Below are positions 11,737 through 22,640 of a DNA stretch of 64,000 nucleotides, in pieces (position 1 is the first letter of the stretch; every line of letters begins with the position of its first letter). A program made the translations under genes and the position numbers. The stretch lies in contig OW799233.1 of NCBI GenBank assembly GCA_941918925.1, forward strand, positions 137,028,533 through 137,092,532, written 5' to 3'. Source of the DNA: Phyto melanocephala (lineage: Eukaryota > Arthropoda > Insecta > Diptera > Rhinophoridae). Under the pieces are notes generated by a model. It searched no databases and was not told the origin of the DNA. It saw only the letters and a list, made by a program, of their open reading frames with translations.

Positions 11737-12048
11737 AAGTTAAAACTATTCCCTGCATGCAGGAAAACATGCAATTATTTTCTTAAAGAAGAAGTTAGAA
11801 AAATTATTTTTGACGAATACTGGTTGCTTGGGAATCACGATAAAAGGTTAACTTTCATTGCAAACCTCATAAATGCTAAAGAAAAAGATGTTTCTCGCAA
11901 AAGAAAAGCTAATAGTTTAAAATATAGGAAATTAGCCTACGAACATTCCATAGAAGTAAATGGTACAAGAGTTTTTGTGTGCAAGGTTTGTTTCAGTAGA
12001 ACTTTAGATGAAACAGAAAAGTTCATACCAAATGTTTTCAAGATTTAA
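11737..12048 (+). pseudogene. Remnant of a transposon-type protein with C-x3-C motif (unclassified)
   Basis: The open frame reads PACRKTCNYFLKEEVRKIIF, then DEYWLLGNHDKRLTFIANLI, a basic KRKANSLKYRK segment, and VNGTRVFVCKVCFSRTLDET before a stop. Alternation of Cys, an alpha-helical DEYWLLG block, and VCKVCF followed by a TL motif resembles N-terminal regions of multi-copy, transposon-associated proteins of insects whose class I cannot name with certainty. No ATG fits the start and no downstream catalytic part follows, so it is treated as a fragment. A weakly similar Cys-rich block occurs in the element at 50301-51771. Confidence 0.5.
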
Positions 12049-12129
12049 AGCTTCCTTAGACCGTCGTAAACCAAAAGGCGGATATATCGTCAAATGAAAG
12101 TAGGCTTGAACCTAAGCACATTGTTTACT

Positions 12130-12275
12130 CATTTTAAATTTTAGCTGTCAAAGCCCATAGATAAAAAACAATTTTCACTCTTCTCTCATTTATTTCAAAT
12201 GTCAAACTTTTTATATAAAAAATATAAACAAAAAATTCCCCCCGAACTGCAATTCCTTGATGAATCAATATGCCT
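12130..12275 (+). mobile_element. Partial MITE family 1 copy
   Basis: The sequence from GCTGTCAAAGCCCATAGAT to the right end CCTTGATGAATCAATATGCC matches, in reverse, the 48184-48383 copy, including the AACTGCAATTCC and CTCATTTATTTCAAATGTC blocks. The left end is not clear. Confidence 0.6.
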
Positions 12276-12299
12276 TGATTTGAACGTAGAATGTAATAA

Positions 12300-12475
12300 G
12301 AGTAAAAATTCATGATGGCGTCAGAAACAAAATAGCTTGACCAGTAGAATCAGATAACAGTGTAAAAATTCGAAATCAAAATTAAGTTTAAAATACAGGC
12401 TACGTTTATACCTACATATGTACACGGTATTATATTATTCAGCATGGCCGAATACTTTTTTGCCAACACCAATTT
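12300..12475 (+). mobile_element. HINE family 3 fragment (3' part)
   Basis: The block from CATGATGGCGTCAGAAAC through GACCAGTAGAATCAGATAAC to CAGCATGGCCGAATAC parallels 13960-14125 and 25490-25692. It is a truncated 3' section of a related HINE, with the terminal stem half-preserved at GGCCGAAT. Confidence 0.55.
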
Positions 12476-12572
12476 TTTTTTCTTCTAATTTTTAAAAATA
12501 TTTTTCCAAGCTCTTCAATTTAATTTATATTTCAACACTTAAAAACACACATAAAATTTAATAAACAGCAAG

Positions 12573-13195
12573 CTGATGTATAATTGTATTCATATATCAG
12601 TAATGGAAAAGTAGTTATAATCTGTTTAATTAAAAAAAAATATTTTAAAAAAGATTTCCATTTGTGAAACCAATGGTAAAGGGTGTAAAAACAACAAATA
12701 TAAATAAACCAAGTACAATTCTTATCAAAAAGTACCCTAAAGATAATTGTTCCATCCCTGCATAAATAAAAAATCAAAGCAAATTCAACAAATTTTAATA
12801 TTATGCCAAGGCATATTCTCACAGGTACATGCAACGCCGAATTGATACAACAAAGCAATTTTTTTTCGTATATCAGGGATGGAAATGTTGTTTGACATGT
12901 TTGATTTAATAAAATTTGATTAAAAAATGAATATATATTTGTGAAATGGTGCAAAAAGAAAAAATATACATAAGTTTGGTACATTTATTATCAAAGTATT
13001 ATTTATAACACTTAAGTTAATTGTTTATTGCCGAAACTAAAATCTCATTTTCCATCCCTGCATTAATAAATGAAATCATGGCGAATCCAAAAAAAAATTT
13101 GAAAAAATGCTTCCCCATCGGCTGGGCTGATAATTGCACCTGTATGAAGTCGCCTTGTACTATGCTTTCCGATCAGCCTGTATGAATATGCCTTG
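12573..13195 (+). mobile_element. MITE family 2 copy interrupted by another copy of itself
   Basis: The outer copy runs from about 12573 (left end degraded) to CCTTG at 13191-13195. The inner copy spans 12807-13157, with CAAGGCATATTCTCACAGGT at the left and CCTGTATGAAGTCGCCTTG at the right. It is flanked by TATTATGC (12799-12806) and TACTATGC (13158-13165), an 8-bp target duplication with one mismatch. The long minus-strand open frame here (12532-12984) encodes only a hydrophobic chance peptide. Confidence 0.75.
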
Positions 13196-13213
13196 CCGTA
13201 AACCATAATATTT

Positions 13214-14125
13214 TTTTATACTCTGCACACGACAGCGTAAAAGGGTGTAGTATATAAGTTTGTCATTCCGTGTGAAATTTCTACAATATTCATTTCCGAC
13301 CCCATAAAGTATATATTTTCTGAAAGCTTATGAATAGGGGAGTTGATTAAGCACTATCCGCCTGTCCGTCTGTCAGTGTGTATGTTGAAATTTAACTTTT
13401 TGAAGCGCTTCGACTTTGCCAAGACCCGTGTAAGGTATCAATATATCAGTTATGTTTGCGAATAGATCGACATTACAAATAAGTATAATCACCCCATAAC
13501 TATCTGAGATATGAGCAAGTAAACATGACTACCTCTGTTTGTTTTGCTTATTTTTATCACAAAAATAAATTTTTTCAGCCCTAGAATAATTTATAGGCAC
13601 AGTTGTTACTATTTAGAAATTTGGTATATCTCTGGAGATACTCATGAAAAACTTTCGGCAAATTGGTCACTAATCGGCAAAGTTATAGACAAAAATTATT
13701 AAAAAAAATATATATTTTTTTAAATATATCAAAATCTGTTAAACTCTTAAAGAATTTTTTAACGCGCTTAAGATACCAAATTATAAGCCATAATTTCGGA
13801 AATAATAGGAAAAACTAACAAATCGGCTTGAAACCAACTGAGATATAAGCAGCAAAGTACAACTGCAAATAAAATAAGAGGGCTTGTGCATTAAAAATAG
13901 TTAGCTATTAAAAGCGTCTGAAAAAAATGGCGGAGCAAATTTTTTTAACCACAACAATATGGGTATCAAATGAAAGGGATTGACTAGTAGAATACAGTAA
14001 CTTTGTACAGATTCAAAATCAAAGATTGCGCCGAAAATAGCGTATTGCATAAAATCTAAAATCTAGGCTAAAGTACGATGTGTCATTATACCTATGTACA
14101 TGACGGTGAAGGGGAAGGTTTTTTT
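13214..14125 (+). mobile_element. HINE family 3 copy
   Basis: It starts with TTTATACTCTGC and a hairpin closing at AAGGGTGTA, then CCGACCCCATAAAGTATAT and CTGTCCGTCTGTCAGTGTG. The body carries GGGTATCAAATGAAAGGGA near 13970, shared with 25200-25690. The terminal stem-loop is not preserved, so the 3' boundary is approximate. Confidence 0.65.
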
Positions 14126-14309
14126 TTGTTGTAAAATTATAAAAATATATGATATATATGATTATATAAACGATAATCTGTAATAATATGTGTTAAACGT
14201 ATTAATGGAAAATTGTATTCGGACCCAATATCATGTAAAATCCATAAAAGTGAGTTTATTAAACATGTTACTTAACATTATCGAATGCTATCAAAAACTA
14301 AAATTTTTA

Positions 14310-14522
14310 AATTTTTTACATGACAATAATAAGATTGACGTTTAAACAACGCTACCAAATCATCCAAATTTACACTGAATCTCAGGTATCGATACGACCA
14401 TTTTTTAATCGCAAAATTGTTTACAGCGATGGTAGCGCACATCAAGTGAGACTACTCCACAACAGAATCACTACATTTAGTAAAAATACACGGTTTGGTG
14501 TGGTTAACATGCTAGCGCCATA
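14310..14522 (+). pseudogene. Short mariner-like transposase fragment
   Basis: The frame from ATG at 14320 reads RLTFKQRYQIIQIYTESQVS, which resembles the helix-turn-helix start of insect mariner-type transposases. It then shifts abruptly to a stretch possibly related to the VYSDGSAH catalytic-core region and stops within 70 codons. No terminal repeats are seen. It may instead be a chance frame. Confidence 0.4.
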
Positions 14523-14554
14523 AACTTACTTATACTTACTTACTTACTTATAAA

Positions 14555-14856
14555 TTTTTTTTGGGAAAATAAGAAAAAACCAAAAGCAATTGTATTTTTT
14601 GCTCATAACTCAGAAAATTGTGGGGAGATTGTGCTGTTCTCAAATATTTATGATATTTTCATACCTCTCACAGGGCCCCAAAAACTGATTTCAACTAACA
14701 CAAGGACAGACGGACAAAGGTCAAATGACTTTCCTATTCATAAGCTTACAGAAAATATATACTTTATGGGGTCGGATATGAATATTGTAGAAATCTCACA
14801 TGGAATAGCAAAACTATAGATACCCTTTTACACTGTCGTGTGAAGAATATAAAAAG
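14555..14856 (-). mobile_element. HINE fragment
   Basis: This reverse-oriented fragment contains TTTTTTGCTCATAACTCAG, ACAAGGACAGACGGACAAAG, AAATATATACTTTATGGGGT and TGTAGAAATCTCACATGGAA, and ends in ATACCCTTTTACACTG with the terminal hairpin. These blocks match 36480-36790. Confidence 0.7.
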
Positions 14857-16152
14857 TGTCGATGTAGAAACGAGAAAATTATAATAAAAAATATTTTGTG
14901 CATATGGACGGTATCAAAATTCGAGACAGGCGAATATAGAATTTCTTTAAGGACGCATATACTTTTGTAAAAGACATCTAAAAGTCACTCTACTGTTTGT
15001 TACTTTTACAGAGAAAATTTGACATTTTTTAGACAACGGAAAAAAGAATTGTCAAAAACTTGTATCATTTATTTTAACATTTATCTATTAACATTTGTTA
15101 TAGAGTTTTAAGATAATTTTTTCACTCTTTAAACATGTTATTAAAAAACCCACATTAAATAATAAACATAATTACACACTATCATATTAACACCCCCCAC
15201 ATGATGACAAAGACTAATGTGAGTATAAGAAATTAAATAACAAATAAATTTGTATTCAGCAGACAATTGTTAATAATTATAAAAAGTCATTGTTATAAAA
15301 AAATAGTGCATTATAAAGATATTATTTCAAATTTGCAAGCCCTTTCACTTTTAATGGACAATGACTTTGTATTTATGTATAATCAACCAACTTCATACAC
15401 GACAAATAAACGTAATAAAATATTTTATAAAAATAATTATATAAATTGGTAACGAAGTACAACAGAATATGTAATGTTAAAAATTTTTAATATGTACATA
15501 CATACATATGTATGTGTGTTAAAGAAACTTGTATAATAAATAAAGTTGGATATTAATTACATGCCATCGATACATATAAATATCGTGATCAATGTCATGC
15601 AGGAAGAAATGCAATTTTAACATTTTCCTTCTTTTTTTTTTTTTTTTTGTTGAAGTTAGGTTTATTGCATATTCAATTACACACTTTTTATTGTTTGTTT
15701 CTAAAACAATATTACAAAAAAAAAAAACTAATAACAATAAACATGAAAGTTTATACTTATAAAAATAAACAAGTTGTTGGAAAATATTTAAAACTAAAGA
15801 AAAGCCAGTTGAAAAGTTGCAATAATTAAAAATACAATTATATGTTAATGTCTAACATCTACAATGAGTATCAATGCTTTAAAAAATACTTTAAAAAAGT
15901 TAGGCTATTGGTTGAATATTTGTAATGAAATACATGTGGGTATAAACTTTTTTAATAAAATTTCCTACAACTAAAAAACAAACAGTGACAATAATAAAAT
16001 AAAACACAAACAAGAAAAGGGTGCTATATGATTACACCCTTCATCATTTGGATATAATGACATGAATTTCGGATTTAATTTTATACAACATTTTGCCTTT
16101 TTATTTTCGGCGTCATTTTGAATTCATACATAATTAAATGTATTATAATACA
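14857..16152. other. AT-rich intergenic, no gene
   Basis: Long T and A runs and short TATG repeats occur. No coding or repeat family was recognised with confidence. Confidence 0.5.
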
Positions 16153-16750
16153 GGGTCCGACATCTAACTTTTTTTCAACTAGTGCCTATTTCGTGAATGG
16201 CAACCTTAGCTCATGTCTGATTTGACAGATAATTAGTTTTATCTTTCCGCTGAGCGAATATGGTTGTGTATTCGCTTGAACAACGCTGGGAAAGTGGACC
16301 TGCGATCCACTTACAGAAGATGCCGATTTTGTCAAGAAATCATCTTTTCAGATGAAGCTCATTTTGATCGGGTATGTAAACAAGCAAAATTGTCGCATTT
16401 GGGGCACAGAAAACCCGCACGCATACACTGAAAAGCCGATACACTTAAAACTAGTCAGGGTTTGGTGCGTTTTTTGGTCCAGAGGCATAATTGGGCCATT
16501 AGCAAAGAGTGGCCGTTACAGACAACGGCGATCGTTATTGGGCCATGTTGAACGAAAACTGAAGAGGAGGATATTGTCAACATTTGGTTTTAATAGGACG
16601 GCGCTACGTGCCACACAGAAAATATTCAGTTATTTGGCAGACGCTTTAGATGCTTATAATGCTAGGGTTAGAATAAACTTGATCATCCATTTTGTTTCGC
16701 ACGCCATCTTGGTTTTTAAGCTTTTCTTAGTGTGCTTTGAGTTTTAATTT
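16153..16750 (+). pseudogene. Mariner remnant with internal deletions
   Basis: The left end is CAGGGTCCGACATCTAAC. A start at 16261 reads MVVYSLEQRWE, then a deletion leads to IIFSDEAHFDR, YVNKQNCRIWGTENPHAYTEKP (16376-16440) and WSRGIIGP, and after more shifts to a trace of the DGATCHT core near 16600. These are successive blocks of an insect mariner-type transposase. Frames are broken at several points. No right terminal repeat was identified. Confidence 0.8.
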
Positions 16751-16779
16751 AAATATAAAATTTTTTAATTTTAGAATTT

Positions 16780-17340
16780 CTTTGGTTTTTTTTTTTATTT
16801 TTACCACATTAAATTGGTGACCCCGATAAATGAATGCCTTCTCCAGAGAGATCAACTATCAGTCATAACTTGACCGGAAGTGTTGGATTTGCAAAAGCTT
16901 TACTAGTATCCAAAAGCTACCGCCATTTTTGAAAGAATATCCCAAACTTTAGTTTATGCAAATAGAGTCAATCTTTAGTATTTCGGGTATTAGACGTGAT
17001 GAGACCAAGTTTCAGTATGTGATTGCCAATATTGATTTAAATTATGTTTAACTACTTATTTGTTTATATTTTCTTCGACCTTAAAATGGTATTTACAATT
17101 GTATTCTTTATTGGTCTCAAGGTCAATTTTTATATTTACATAAGTAAGCAGTGAATTCTCTTTGCGAAAAGACGACGGCTTTACTCACATTTTTATATCC
17201 TGAAGAAGTGCACCGAAGGTGCACGAAATATTGATAAATAAAAATATTTAATAAAACGTAAAAAAGAGTTTTATTTAAATATAAAAATTGACCTTGAGCC
17301 CAATAAAGAATACAATTTTAACTACTTATAATTTTATTCG
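16780..17340. repeat. Retroelement-like debris with inverted repeat 17090-17330
   Basis: TTGGTGACCCCGAT at 16814-16827 resembles a retroelement primer-binding site. Further on, two inverted arms of about 48 bp (17090-17140 and 17280-17330), sharing TATTCTTTATTGG, flank a loop holding CTGAAGAAGTGCACC and GGTGCACGAAA, a strong hairpin. No coding sequence is recognised. The class of element is uncertain. Confidence 0.4.
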
Positions 17341-17439
17341 TATATAAGTTTTTCTAACGCCATTTCTAAGTGGCGGCTATCATGACTTTTACTTTTACTA
17401 TACTGTATTATATTTTCCTAAACAAGCCCTTTAATACGA

Positions 17440-17640
17440 TATTTATACTAAACCTCCCGGTTGTCTAGAGACTGAAAAATATAGGTTTTCGTTCAAATTT
17501 TGGTGATTATAACACTGTTAGTTTCTAAACCATTTGTTAGTGTTCTTAAACGAATAATTTTTGAGACTACAGCTTGAAACTTGGTATTAGTAGCGTGTCC
17601 AAAAATTATTTACTAGCTTGGAAGGCTTCATATATTAAAA
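17440..17640. repeat. Dispersed repeat R, copy 1
   Basis: This segment shares CCCGGTTGTCTAGAGACTG and GCGTGTCCAAAAAT, in the same order, with 21745-21965 (CTCGGTTGTCTGGAAGC and GCGTGTCCAAAAAT). Neither copy has visible ends or coding potential. Confidence 0.5.
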
Positions 17641-17726
17641 ATATATTATTCCAAATTATTTTTGCCTATAACTTTGACGATTAGTGATTAATTGGTACAA
17701 AATTTTTTTAACAGCATATTTAACAA

Positions 17727-17790
17727 GAAAGAGCGCTACATACGTCTCTGCCAGATCTTATTTAACCTTCACAAAGTGTGTGCCATTATG
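17727..17790 (-). mobile_element. HINE terminal fragment
   Basis: AACAAGAAAGAGCGCTACAT followed by a decayed stem-loop and CAGATCTTATTTAACCTTCAC matches the outer end of the HINE copies, e.g. 35961-36020. Confidence 0.5.
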
Positions 17791-17844
17791 TTTTATATCC
17801 TGCTAGCTTTACTTAAGCTAAATCGACATCTTTATCTTAACTTG

Positions 17845-18760
17845 CCCAACAAAAACGCACGATGTTAATTGTAGATAACACAAAAAGTTTTCAGAAATAT
17901 TTCTTTAGTGCGATAAAAGGATCAATGACAATTATGTGTAAAAAAAAATATCGCCCAAATGCTTGCCACGGCTTCGGAGGCATGCTTTTATCCAATGATG
18001 GTCCATATATATCTTTCTTTTAAATATCACCACAAAAACAAGTGCAACTGTGGCAAATCACGTGATCGTGTCGGTCTATTAACATCGCCATGACGTGATA
18101 TCATTGAATTTTTTCGCGAAAAACAGCCAATGTTTCGTTGTCTGTTTGACAAGTAGCATCATTCTGTTTTTATCACATATCGTCTATGTCCTCAAATACT
18201 GGCCACAATAAGTTTGTTATTAGTTCACGATAGCAAACATCATTCACGGTAACTGCTTATCCGATCTCATTTTGAGAGAATTACGGCTCAATGACACCGC
18301 CAGCCTATAAACCGCACCAAAGAGTAATTTCTAGTGGATGCATCAACTTTTCAACAATCACTCGTGGATTCTTATTTGCCCAAACGCGGCAGATATGTCT
18401 GTAAACGAATCCACTGAGGAGAATGTGCGTCTCGTCGCTAACGTTACACTTGCCGTATTGACGACGCTTGAAATGGTCAGTAGGCTTCAGCTATTGAGTC
18501 AGTTAAACTTTGTAGGCATGTTAATTCAAATCTTTATTTAGAAATTTATATCAGTGATGTTCGTGAGATGTTTTATTAAACTATCGCCAACAGCAGCAAT
18601 ATTTTCCGCAGAACGAACTGGGCGAGCATGCACTGGTGTGACTCGGTTTGCTAAAATTTGCTTAATTTTGATTAAGGACACACTTAGTCCATTGTGCTGC
18701 CCAAAAAATCTCTTATATTTTAGATGTACGCCAACCCACACATGCAACCAAATAACGTTA
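17845..18760 (-). mobile_element. Decayed mariner element, minus strand
   Basis: The left part aligns with the 658-1643 copy, with CAACAAAAACGCACGATGTT, AATGACAATTATGTGTA and AAATGCTTGCCACGGCTTCGG. The minus strand encodes an NDATCQTDNET-like catalytic block near 18110-18165 and an N-terminal RPVRSAENIAAV segment near 18600-18640. The frame is broken by many stops. The right terminal repeat is not clear. Confidence 0.75.
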
Positions 18761-18789
18761 CGGGCTAAGATATTAAGATATTAAGAAGC

Positions 18790-19691
18790 AAATATGATAT
18801 AAATAATGAGTTGTGATTAGTAGTTAGGACGACAATCCTTGTCATATTAAGGAAAATCACTCCAATTGCTAAACTTTATTTAAAGAGTGAGCCAGAAAAA
18901 ACCTACACACACTATTCCAAAACGATATAGATAAAAAACAATTCATCAAAAGGTTGTTTAGAGAAAAAAAATTTATTAAAAACTTTTCGTTAAAAATCTT
19001 TATTGTATGAAAAATCTTAAGATGTCTGATATAATTTTTTTATAAGTTTTTAATGATTGATTATTTTCTATTATTAGAAAACTAATGCCATAACCATGCA
19101 ACGTTTTTGTTTTTAATTTATAAATTATTTCTTTTATATCATTTATTTGCGATATAACTTTCCATTAATTATTTCGTGGCCTTAAAACGTGACTCTCGAA
19201 TCGTTAATATTCACACATAATTCATTTATTGTTGAACAAATACCAACACAACAACAAATAAATCTATAAATAAATAAATTTCAAAGTAAATTTAAATATA
19301 AAGGGAAATACATAATGAACAACGTGATATGCTACGGGAACGGTGTAAATTCCTAAACTTCAAAGTAGTCAAAGTTTGCATTAATCAAGGTCAAGGTTAT
19401 CAACTTATTCGTAATGATGCTTGTTTTTTGATATTTGCTCTAACAGAATTTTCAAATTTAACTCGTATGTTTGGGCATGTGTTTGTTATACTACGAATAA
19501 GTAATGAAGGATTTAATTAGAAACTTTATAGGCTCTCACAAATGCTAGGTGAACAAAAAAATGAGGAAGTTTCAGAGACGTGGCAAAAAATTTGATTTTT
19601 CGAAAAGGTTCGTCAAAAGTAAAAATATTCCTAGAACGGGTTATCAAATTAAACACATGGCAGGTTTCTTAGTGGTAGGAACTGTTGCTCG
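18790..19691. other. AT-rich intergenic, no gene
   Basis: Two short plus-strand open frames (19329-19520 and 19549-19734) have no recognisable motifs, and one crosses the boundary of the next element, so neither is called. The last 8 bases (19684-19691) are the target duplication of the element that follows. Confidence 0.5.
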
Positions 19692-20831
19692 CAAGGCAAA
19701 TTTATTCATCAGGTACTCCTATTTAAACAGCTGACTATTTTTTCTTCACTTGATTTAAATTTCAGATGTCAACTTTGTTTACGTTTGTGTCAGTAAATTC
19801 ATTCAGTAAATTTTGTTTTTTTTTTTGTTTGACAATTAAATGTGATATGGAATTTAATTAATTTTTCAATTATTTTGTAAATAAATTGTATGTTTTTATT
19901 AAAAAATATTTGATAATATATGTTAAGATAAGGATAATTTAATTGCAAATACAATTTGAACTTGAGTTTGTAGATCTTAGATCCGTTCGCAAATGCATAA
20001 TTGCACTACATCACGATATTTATAGTTTAAAAACTAATCCTTAATTGCATTGTTTTACTTTAACGATTTTTGGTATGCAAAAAGATAGAAGTTCCGCCGT
20101 ATATTTGTATCCCTAGTTTAACATTTTATTTTCTTAAAGTTTGCTTGAATTTTTCGATATTTCTGGCAGTGGAGAGGCTCCATTCTTCTTATTTTCTTTC
20201 AGCCAATTAACTGGCCAATAGTTTTTTTGACTTAATTTTTAATGATTTTGCACTTCCTGGTTTGTCATTGGATAATTCTAAAAGGCAAAAACAAACAGAT
20301 TTATAAAAAAAAAATTATTTTTGATTTCGCAGTTAAAGAACGGTTACCTCTAGCCAAACAACCGCGAATTCATGTTTCCCAAGTCTTACTTAAAATTAAT
20401 TTATTAATTATTTATTATACCAGGGTGCCCCGATGGACTAGTCAGCAGTGTGCTGTTCTTCTAGTTTGGGGGTTGAGGGTTGGATTCCCGCCGGAGACTC
20501 TAGACTTGTTTGCTTCCTTTCTATTCTATTCTTACTTATCTATTCAGTTATCACAAAGGGATCAATATAATGGACCCAAGTGAGCTGCACAACAGCTGCC
20601 TGTTCTACCTAACCTAACCTATTTATTATACCAAAACTAATTTAATAAATAATTATTGCATTAAATTATTTATCCAGAAAAATTTTTGTATATCTTTTTC
20701 ACTTTTTCGGTTTATTTTATACGGCTGACTGTGACATCTGAAATAAAAATTTTAGCAACAAAATACATGTGGTTTTTGAATTGTTGTATTTGTTGTAGAA
20801 CTGCGATTACCTGATGAATAAATTTGCCTTG
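19692..20831. mobile_element. DNA transposon relic, MITE family 1 ends, perfect 8-bp target duplication
   Basis: Both ends are inverted copies of a repeat of about 24 bp starting CAAGGCAAATTTATTCATCA. The element is flanked on both sides by GTTGCTCG (19684-19691 and 20832-20839), a perfect 8-bp target duplication. Eight bases fit the hAT or P superfamilies; the ends do not settle which. The 1140-bp interior has no transposase frame and includes a SINE at 20423-20620. The shorter copies at 48184-48383 and 23789-24114 share these ends. Confidence 0.85.
20423..20620 (+). mobile_element. tRNA-derived SINE, copy 1
   Basis: It starts GGGTGCCCCGATGGACTAG, carries a B-box-like GGTTGGATTCCC, and ends CTAACCTAACCT. 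It is flanked by a perfect 13-bp target duplication, ATTTATTATACCA, at 20410-20422 and 20621-20633. The head resembles a tRNA with A and B boxes; the tail contains ATGGACCCAAGTGAGCTGC. It lies inside the 19692-20831 element and is therefore the younger insertion. Confidence 0.9.
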
Positions 20832-20839
20832 GTTGCTCG

Positions 20840-21555
20840 TTTAAAATAATTTTAATTTCGATAAAAATCAACACTCCCAGCCTTTTTAATCAATTGTGCA
20901 GGAGAAAAAATTCTTTATGCCTCCCTAAATCTAAAATAGTTTTTCGTAAATGATGTGATTTAAAATAAATACAAATGCATGCGAAATATATTAAACAATT
21001 TATGAAAACAAACAAAATCAACAACAATGACACATCATCATTTAAACACATGATTTTAAATGACACGTTAATGTTTAAATTATGCATGTTTTACTTAAAT
21101 CTAACTCATTCATCGTGGGTTGAACCCATGCATTCACTGCTTCTATTTCATATTTTTTTTTGCTGGTTTATCAAAAGTATTGTTTACATTTTTTAAAAAA
21201 AATAATAAATGTTACAAATAATGTTTATGGTTCTTTCTTTAAAATAATATTTCACGGTCGATCTCTTCCAGACAAAATTAAAACAAAAACAATTAAAATT
21301 ACCAAAGACTTAACAATTCAAAACTTTTTCCCTACAACTTTAGCGTACGAAAATAGATATCGCTTTGTGTATAAAACAATATACAAAATTAACTCCCGAA
21401 GTTTCCACATGTAATGACTACTAGTGGTTGCAATCACCCACAGGGACACTTCTAGTTCTAACACATTATATGAAGAGGCAGTGTAACTTAAAAATTGGCG
21501 ATTTAGAAATTTTGTTACAGGTACCTTTACTGGTCAAAGAAAATAAGTTTTTTAT
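20840..21555. other. AT-rich intergenic, no gene
   Basis: Only short chance frames occur. No repeat family is recognised. Confidence 0.5.
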
Positions 21556-21965
21556 AGGGTGGGCCAAAAATCATTCTTTGGTGATTTGATTTTTCCTATT
21601 TTTATTTTTCAGAAAAATTAAAAATGAAGAGATTCACAACTGAATAAAAAACCAGAATATGGCGTACAGTTTTGCCGTGATGGTCATTAAGGATTTTTAA
21701 TATTTTGTTATTATTATATGTAGTTTTTTTTTATTAGCTATCAATAGTGGCCCTCTCGGTTGTCTGGAAGCGGGAAAAATGGATTTCCGTTTGAAAATTG
21801 TACAAAAAAAAAATATAAACACTAAAGCTGTTGTATTTGGACGCTTAGATCTAAGCTAGTTTTAAATTGATTTTTTTACTTTTTCAGAAAAAAATTTTTA
21901 TGCTAAGGATTGCAATTTCGGGTCTCTGGCGTGTCCAAAAATCATAAGAGAGATTGAGAAACTCA
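21556..21965 (+). repeat. Mariner end fragment plus dispersed repeat R copy 2
   Basis: TATAGGGTGGGCCAAAAATC at 21556 is a mariner terminal repeat like those at 658 and 55418, without a body. From 21745 the sequence matches repeat R at 17440-17640. Confidence 0.5.
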
Positions 21966-22640
21966 ATATAAATATACAAATAACAGCAAGTAATCGATTT
22001 TTCTAAAACACAAATAGCCCTAGAAGCATATGATTTCAATAAACAGTCACAACCGTGTCTTTAAAGTTTTACTAGGATTGAAAAATTCTAACTTTTGTGT
22101 ACCGGAATGGAATAACAGAAGCATTCGTGCTTATTTGCTAATGTAGCAAAATTTCATTGACAATTTATTCCCAAATATTTTATACAGAATGATACTGCAT
22201 ACAGCTTCTAAAAGTTGATTTTGAAAAAATCATTTTCTTTCGTTTAAGAATAACTCAAGTTGTTCCTTTCAATAATAAATATGTTAAAAATTACAACAAA
22301 AATTACTACATAAGTGCATTTAACTTATTCCTTTTTCAATAAACTAAAAATCATTAAGTACGTAATAATGATGTTTTTAATTCATTTTTATATCACCATT
22401 TAGCTATTTGACAACCATTTGAAAACGCCAATCCCAGCTAATTAAAATAAATGACAAAATAATCAATTATTCATTCGATCAATTAGTGCAAACAGTTTTT
22501 TGCCAATAAATTATTTGAAACTCAGTTCATAGTTAGAATCAAAGACAATAACATTAGAAAACATTTAAGAAATCAAACGTATTTTAACCGATTGCTAAAA
22601 AAAAGTTTAAACACAAACAAAAGCACACACACATTACACT
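21966..22640. other. Non-repetitive AT-rich stretch, possible regulatory DNA
   Basis: Several homeodomain-type TAAT and ATTA words and AATCAATTATTC cluster at 22400-22500, followed by an initiator-like ACTCAGTTCA near 22520. There are no transposon marks. A promoter role is only a suggestion. Confidence 0.3.

Noticed and set aside
12532..12984. 150-codon minus-strand open frame
   Set aside because: It lies across two nested MITE copies; the peptide is a Phe/Leu/Ile/Cys-rich by-product of AT-rich DNA.
20590..20620. CCTAA repeats suggesting telomeric sequence
   Set aside because: Only two or three units, and they are the tail of a SINE with target duplications; flies do not use this telomere repeat.
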